In this document: in pieces, positions 61,262 to 64,000 of the stretch
How positions within the stretch are numbered: position 1 is the stretch's first letter
How the letters are laid out: each line of letters opens with the position of its first letter
Assembly: GCA_964019335.1 (NCBI GenBank)
Contig: OZ025699.1
Location: forward strand, 1 to 64,000
DNA length: 64,000 bases
Direction: 5' to 3'
Source of the DNA: Diplonema japonicum
Lineage: Eukaryota > Euglenozoa > Diplonemea > Diplonemida > Diplonemidae
Position numbers and translations under genes: made by a program
The notes under the pieces: generated by a model
What the model saw: only the letters and a program-made list of their open reading frames with translations
What the model was told of the DNA's origin: nothing
Databases searched by the model: none

Positions 61262-61917
61262 AAAAAAAAAGAGACATTTAAGGGTACCTGCGGTATGTGG
61301 CAGGACGCCTGAATAATAAATGCTCCAGCGTTCGCTTTTGAGCCCCGCATTTCTCACAGCTCCTTGAAGTGATGCCATTTTTCAAATCTTCAAGAGCTCG
61401 TGATGCCCTGTTCTTAAACGGTTTACGGTCACTTCTTCGTATCTATCAAGTCCGACAGATCTCTTTGGCGCCTCCTTGCCTTTCGTGACTCGTTGGTAAA
61501 CCGACGTTCTGTTTTTCATCTCCTTCTTGATGTTTTCCCTTGCCAGTTCCTGCAGGTGATTCTGTGCTGCCCCGAAGCTGAGCATTTGCGTGTACTCCTT
61601 CTTCGTGCCTTCGCTTGCAAGCTTGTCGGCGGTTTCGTTTCCGACTCCGCAGTGGCTTGGGATGTAGCAAAGGGTGAGATGGTTGTCGTTTTTCAAAATC
61701 TCGTGCAGCCGTAACACATATTGTGTTGATGATGTCCTCTTTCTGTCGGTTCGGACCTTGGCTCAACTTCTGCAGGCTTGACATCGAATCCGTCAGAAGG
61801 TTAATCTGCTTTCCTTTTGCCCCGATCTACAAAAGGTGCGACAGTGCTGTTTCGATGGCCGTGAGCTCCGCTTGAAAACTGACGCATATGCCGCTGCAGA
61901 CACCTCTTTCAATTCTC
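61262..61917 (-). pseudogene. RNase H domain of an ingi/jockey-type LINE, broken
   Basis: Minus-strand motifs in order: VSFQAELTAIETALSHLL (first Glu region, about 61830-61885), INLLTDSMSSLQKLSQGP (Asp motif, about 61745-61800), CYIPSHCGVGNETADKLASEG (61600-61665, the His/Asp motif with Gly-Asn-Glu), a helical tail with NRLRTGHHELL (about 61385-61420) and a Cys-containing end (EKCGAQKRTLEHLL, about 61300-61360). The first two blocks are in phases different from the third, so at least two indels or stops disrupt the gene. Only the 3' end of the element is present. It is the best clue to the LINE lineage in this genome. Confidence 0.75.
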
Positions 61918-64000
61918 TCGAAACTAAGGGGGAAATACCGATGGAGGAAGCAACGTGCAGGCACAACAATGTCGGAGGTTACCGTGGACGGTGGAAAAAA
62001 AGTTAGTGGCTGCATAAGGGAAATTGTGGTGGCTACAGTAAAAAGTGGAAAAAAAAGTTGGAGGTTGAAGGCGACGGTGGAAAAATAGTTATTTGGTTAC
62101 CGTGGACGTTGTTTTTCTCTTTCTTTTCTTTTTATAAATTCCACTTCTTTTTCGACCTGCTAAGGCCGCACCGGCTTTGTCAAATCCCTGTGGCCCAGAA
62201 ATGAATGCCGTACACACAGAACGCGTGCGCAGCAAAATCTAAATAAGAAAAGTGCGTTCTAACTACGCAGCAAAATCTGGGAAAATGCGTACAGCCCCTT
62301 ACAGGTACAGGAAACGGATGAGAGGGGCGAATGGGAGTGCGGCACAAAAACGGATGGAAGAGAGGGTGGAAGGGTGGAAGGGCACATGCGATCCAAGTCT
62401 CTATCAGACGTTACTCTTCGTCATTGGGATCTAGAAGAGAACCTCCCGCTGACTGCGTGCAGGTGACATTCCGTTTGTTGACAAGAGAATCGGCTCTGTC
62501 ATCCCAATGGCCGGTCTTTGGGCTTCTCATCCCTGAACCATGCCCACCGAGCAAAATCTAAGTGCGAATTCGAATAACGCGTACGTACGGTGGTACGCCG
62601 ACAACGTGGCCCTGGGAGGGGGGGGAGGGGGGGGAACAAGCAGATGGTGTAAAAGTAAATGAAATGAGAGAAACGAGAGCGGCACTGAAAATCGAAGTAA
62701 GAGAACGAGAACGGAAAACATTCAGGCTTTTAAACCAAAAGGGTGGTGCTTTTAGTAATGTCTGGGGGGAAACCCAAATAAGAGAACGAGAAAGAAGAAT
62801 AAGAAAAAAGGAGGGAAAGGGGGGGCTTATCTCTTGAAAAAAAACAGTGGGCACCCCTTACCCTTTGATGTCAAGCTGTATTATTCTCTGCTATCAATAC
62901 GGTGACGCCCCCTTTTTTTCGATGTAAAACTTGGTCAAAGCAGTGGCAATGAGCAACATTACACCAGTAGCACCGAACCAAGCAATGCAAATGTTACGCC
63001 ACTGGTCATCCTTGTACCCCGTGATCTTGTCCACGTACTGTTGGGTCTGAAACCTGCTCTGAGAGTTGAACTCCATCATGTGATGGAAGCGAGAGGGCCC
63101 GGAGTAGGGAATCTTATCCCGCTGCTCAGACTCCAAGTACTCCGACTGAGCCAACTTCCTGATGATGGTGAACGCCGCATTCTGTTGGAACCCACAGTCC
63201 TGCGCGGTAGGGTCATTTGCAATGCACCCAGCATAAACAGGAGGGTCGAACTTGCACCCTTTCACGCTTCCAGTGTACACAATCGGGGCGGAAACCCATG
63301 AGCTGCCACGCTCCGACTTCACTGACTTCCTGCCCCAGTCAAGGCCCCATTCCTCATCGACTAAAGTGTAGTATGTGATGTTCGTTTTGATGGTCAAAGC
63401 GGAGGGGTTAGGTGCGATGTGGCAGCCGATAAGGGCCTCCCCGCCTGACGCCAGAGACCTCTCAGCCAGCTCCAGCTGCCTCCATGACAAGTTCGGTTCC
63501 AAGAACCCCATTGTTGCCATTGTGACATAGAATGCGAGGGCACAGCCACAGCTGAAGAACAGAGCCACATTATGGTCATCTATGAGCACAATGGTCGGCA
63601 GCAGGCACACGACAACCCACCCCAAACCCCCAAACCAGTTGTAGTACTGGATCGTAGTATTGTAGTCCCGGTCTGTTTCTTCTGCAGGTGCCGTAGAGAG
63701 GTGTGCGGTTATCCCCGCATCATGTGTGGTCGTCTCTACGCGGCGGTTGGCAATGGTCTCCGTCAACAATATCTGGCGTCCGATCACCTCCTCCAGGTGC
63801 ACGTTCAGCATCATTATACACGTCCACCAGACCCACACCAAGATCAACACTCCGAAAGCAGCACAGGGCTTCATCTTCCTTGTCTCCTTTTTCTTTTTGT
63901 CTTGCCTGTTGTATTTTTTTTTTCTTTTCTGATGTGATGAAGAATGAACTTTTTGGTTTCTTCATGAACCACCCTGCCCTGACTATGATGCCGTGAGCGT
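61918..64000. repeat. Segmental duplication of 42977-45658 (second copy, runs off the window)
   Basis: From GAAACTAAGGGGGAAATACC onward the sequence matches 42977-43900 and then 44236-45658 with only scattered single-base differences. It lacks the LINE fragment and second 3'-flank copy (about 330 bp) present in the first copy. The match is still unbroken at the window end. The left breakpoint coincides with the end of the RNase H remnant. Confidence 0.85.
62894..63874 (-). CDS. Four-pass membrane protein family, copy F (326 aa)
   Basis: Intact version of copy D: ATG at 63874, standard start, the longest loop 1 of the intact copies (about 60 residues, with ETIANRRVETTTHDAGI and an added NTT sequon), four spans, Cys loop with SERGSSWVSAP where others have SEYGWSWVSAP, and tail KFYIEKKGASPY. 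It differs from D by the restored C near the start and a few other bases. It lies in the second copy of a segmental duplication. Confidence 0.87.
   Translation of the reverse strand: MKPCAAFGVLILVWVWWTCIMMLNVHLEEVIGRQILLTETIANRRVETTTHDAGITAHLSTAPAEETDRDYNTTIQYYNWFGGLGWVVVCLLPTIVLIDDHNVALFFSCGCALAFYVTMATMGFLEPNLSWRQLELAERSLASGGEALIGCHIAPNPSALTIKTNITYYTLVDEEWGLDWGRKSVKSERGSSWVSAPIVYTGSVKGCKFDPPVYAGCIANDPTAQDCGFQQNAAFTIIRKLAQSEYLESEQRDKIPYSGPSRFHHMMEFNSQSRFQTQQYVDKITGYKDDQWRNICIAWFGATGVMLLIATALTKFYIEKKGASPY

Noticed and set aside
1-64000. Spliced-leader, 5S or tRNA genes
   Set aside because: I looked for spliced-leader-like starts and tRNA-type arms in the spacers and found none convincing. A covariance-model scan would be needed to exclude them.

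Overview
The window is nuclear DNA of a single-celled eukaryote. Its architecture points to a euglenozoan, most likely a kinetoplastid of the bodonid kind; no single gene proves this. Every supported host gene is intronless and on the minus strand. Most gene starts examined follow a pyrimidine-rich tract and a nearby AG on the coding strand, as expected for polycistronic transcription with spliced-leader trans-splicing. A LINE RNase H remnant of the ingi/jockey type fits the same picture. No rRNA, tRNA, spliced-leader RNA or CRISPR array was found.

Layout. 1-7.5 kb: a 1583-residue receptor with PA-like, Cache-like, LamG-like and class III cyclase-like domains whose cyclase looks degenerate, and an unrecognised 540-residue protein. 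8.5-29.5 kb: a tandem array of six secreted Ser-Asp repeat proteins sharing a signal peptide, a His/Asp-rich N-terminus and an almost invariant 130-residue six-cysteine C-terminal domain; only repeat length varies (366-748 residues). The spacers are themselves repeated and carry a broken piggyBac-like transposon, its deleted derivative and two LINE fragments. 30.9-37.5 kb: a full-length ABCA-type transporter and a ubiquitin-like/ankyrin protein. 38-64 kb: six copies of a four-membrane-pass protein family with one hypervariable loop and one nearly invariant cysteine-bearing loop, plus stubs of lost members. These are interleaved with a reverse-transcriptase element (46.2-50.6 kb), a Ser/Thr kinase fused to 25-residue leucine-rich repeats (51.5-53.9 kb), a dead LRR fragment, several terminal-inverted-repeat elements and a 2 kb segmental duplication.

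The recurring theme is surface or secreted gene families that are tandemly amplified, homogenised in some segments and diversified in others, and surrounded by mobile-element debris. The receptor, the ABCA transporter, the secreted repeat proteins and the four-pass proteins all belong at the cell surface or in the secretory pathway. A joint role in surface remodelling is an inference, not something the sequence shows.

Limits: domain names come from reading motifs by eye, without searches. Transposon boundaries rest on visible inverted repeats and target duplications. Some frameshifts could be assembly errors in homopolymer-rich DNA.
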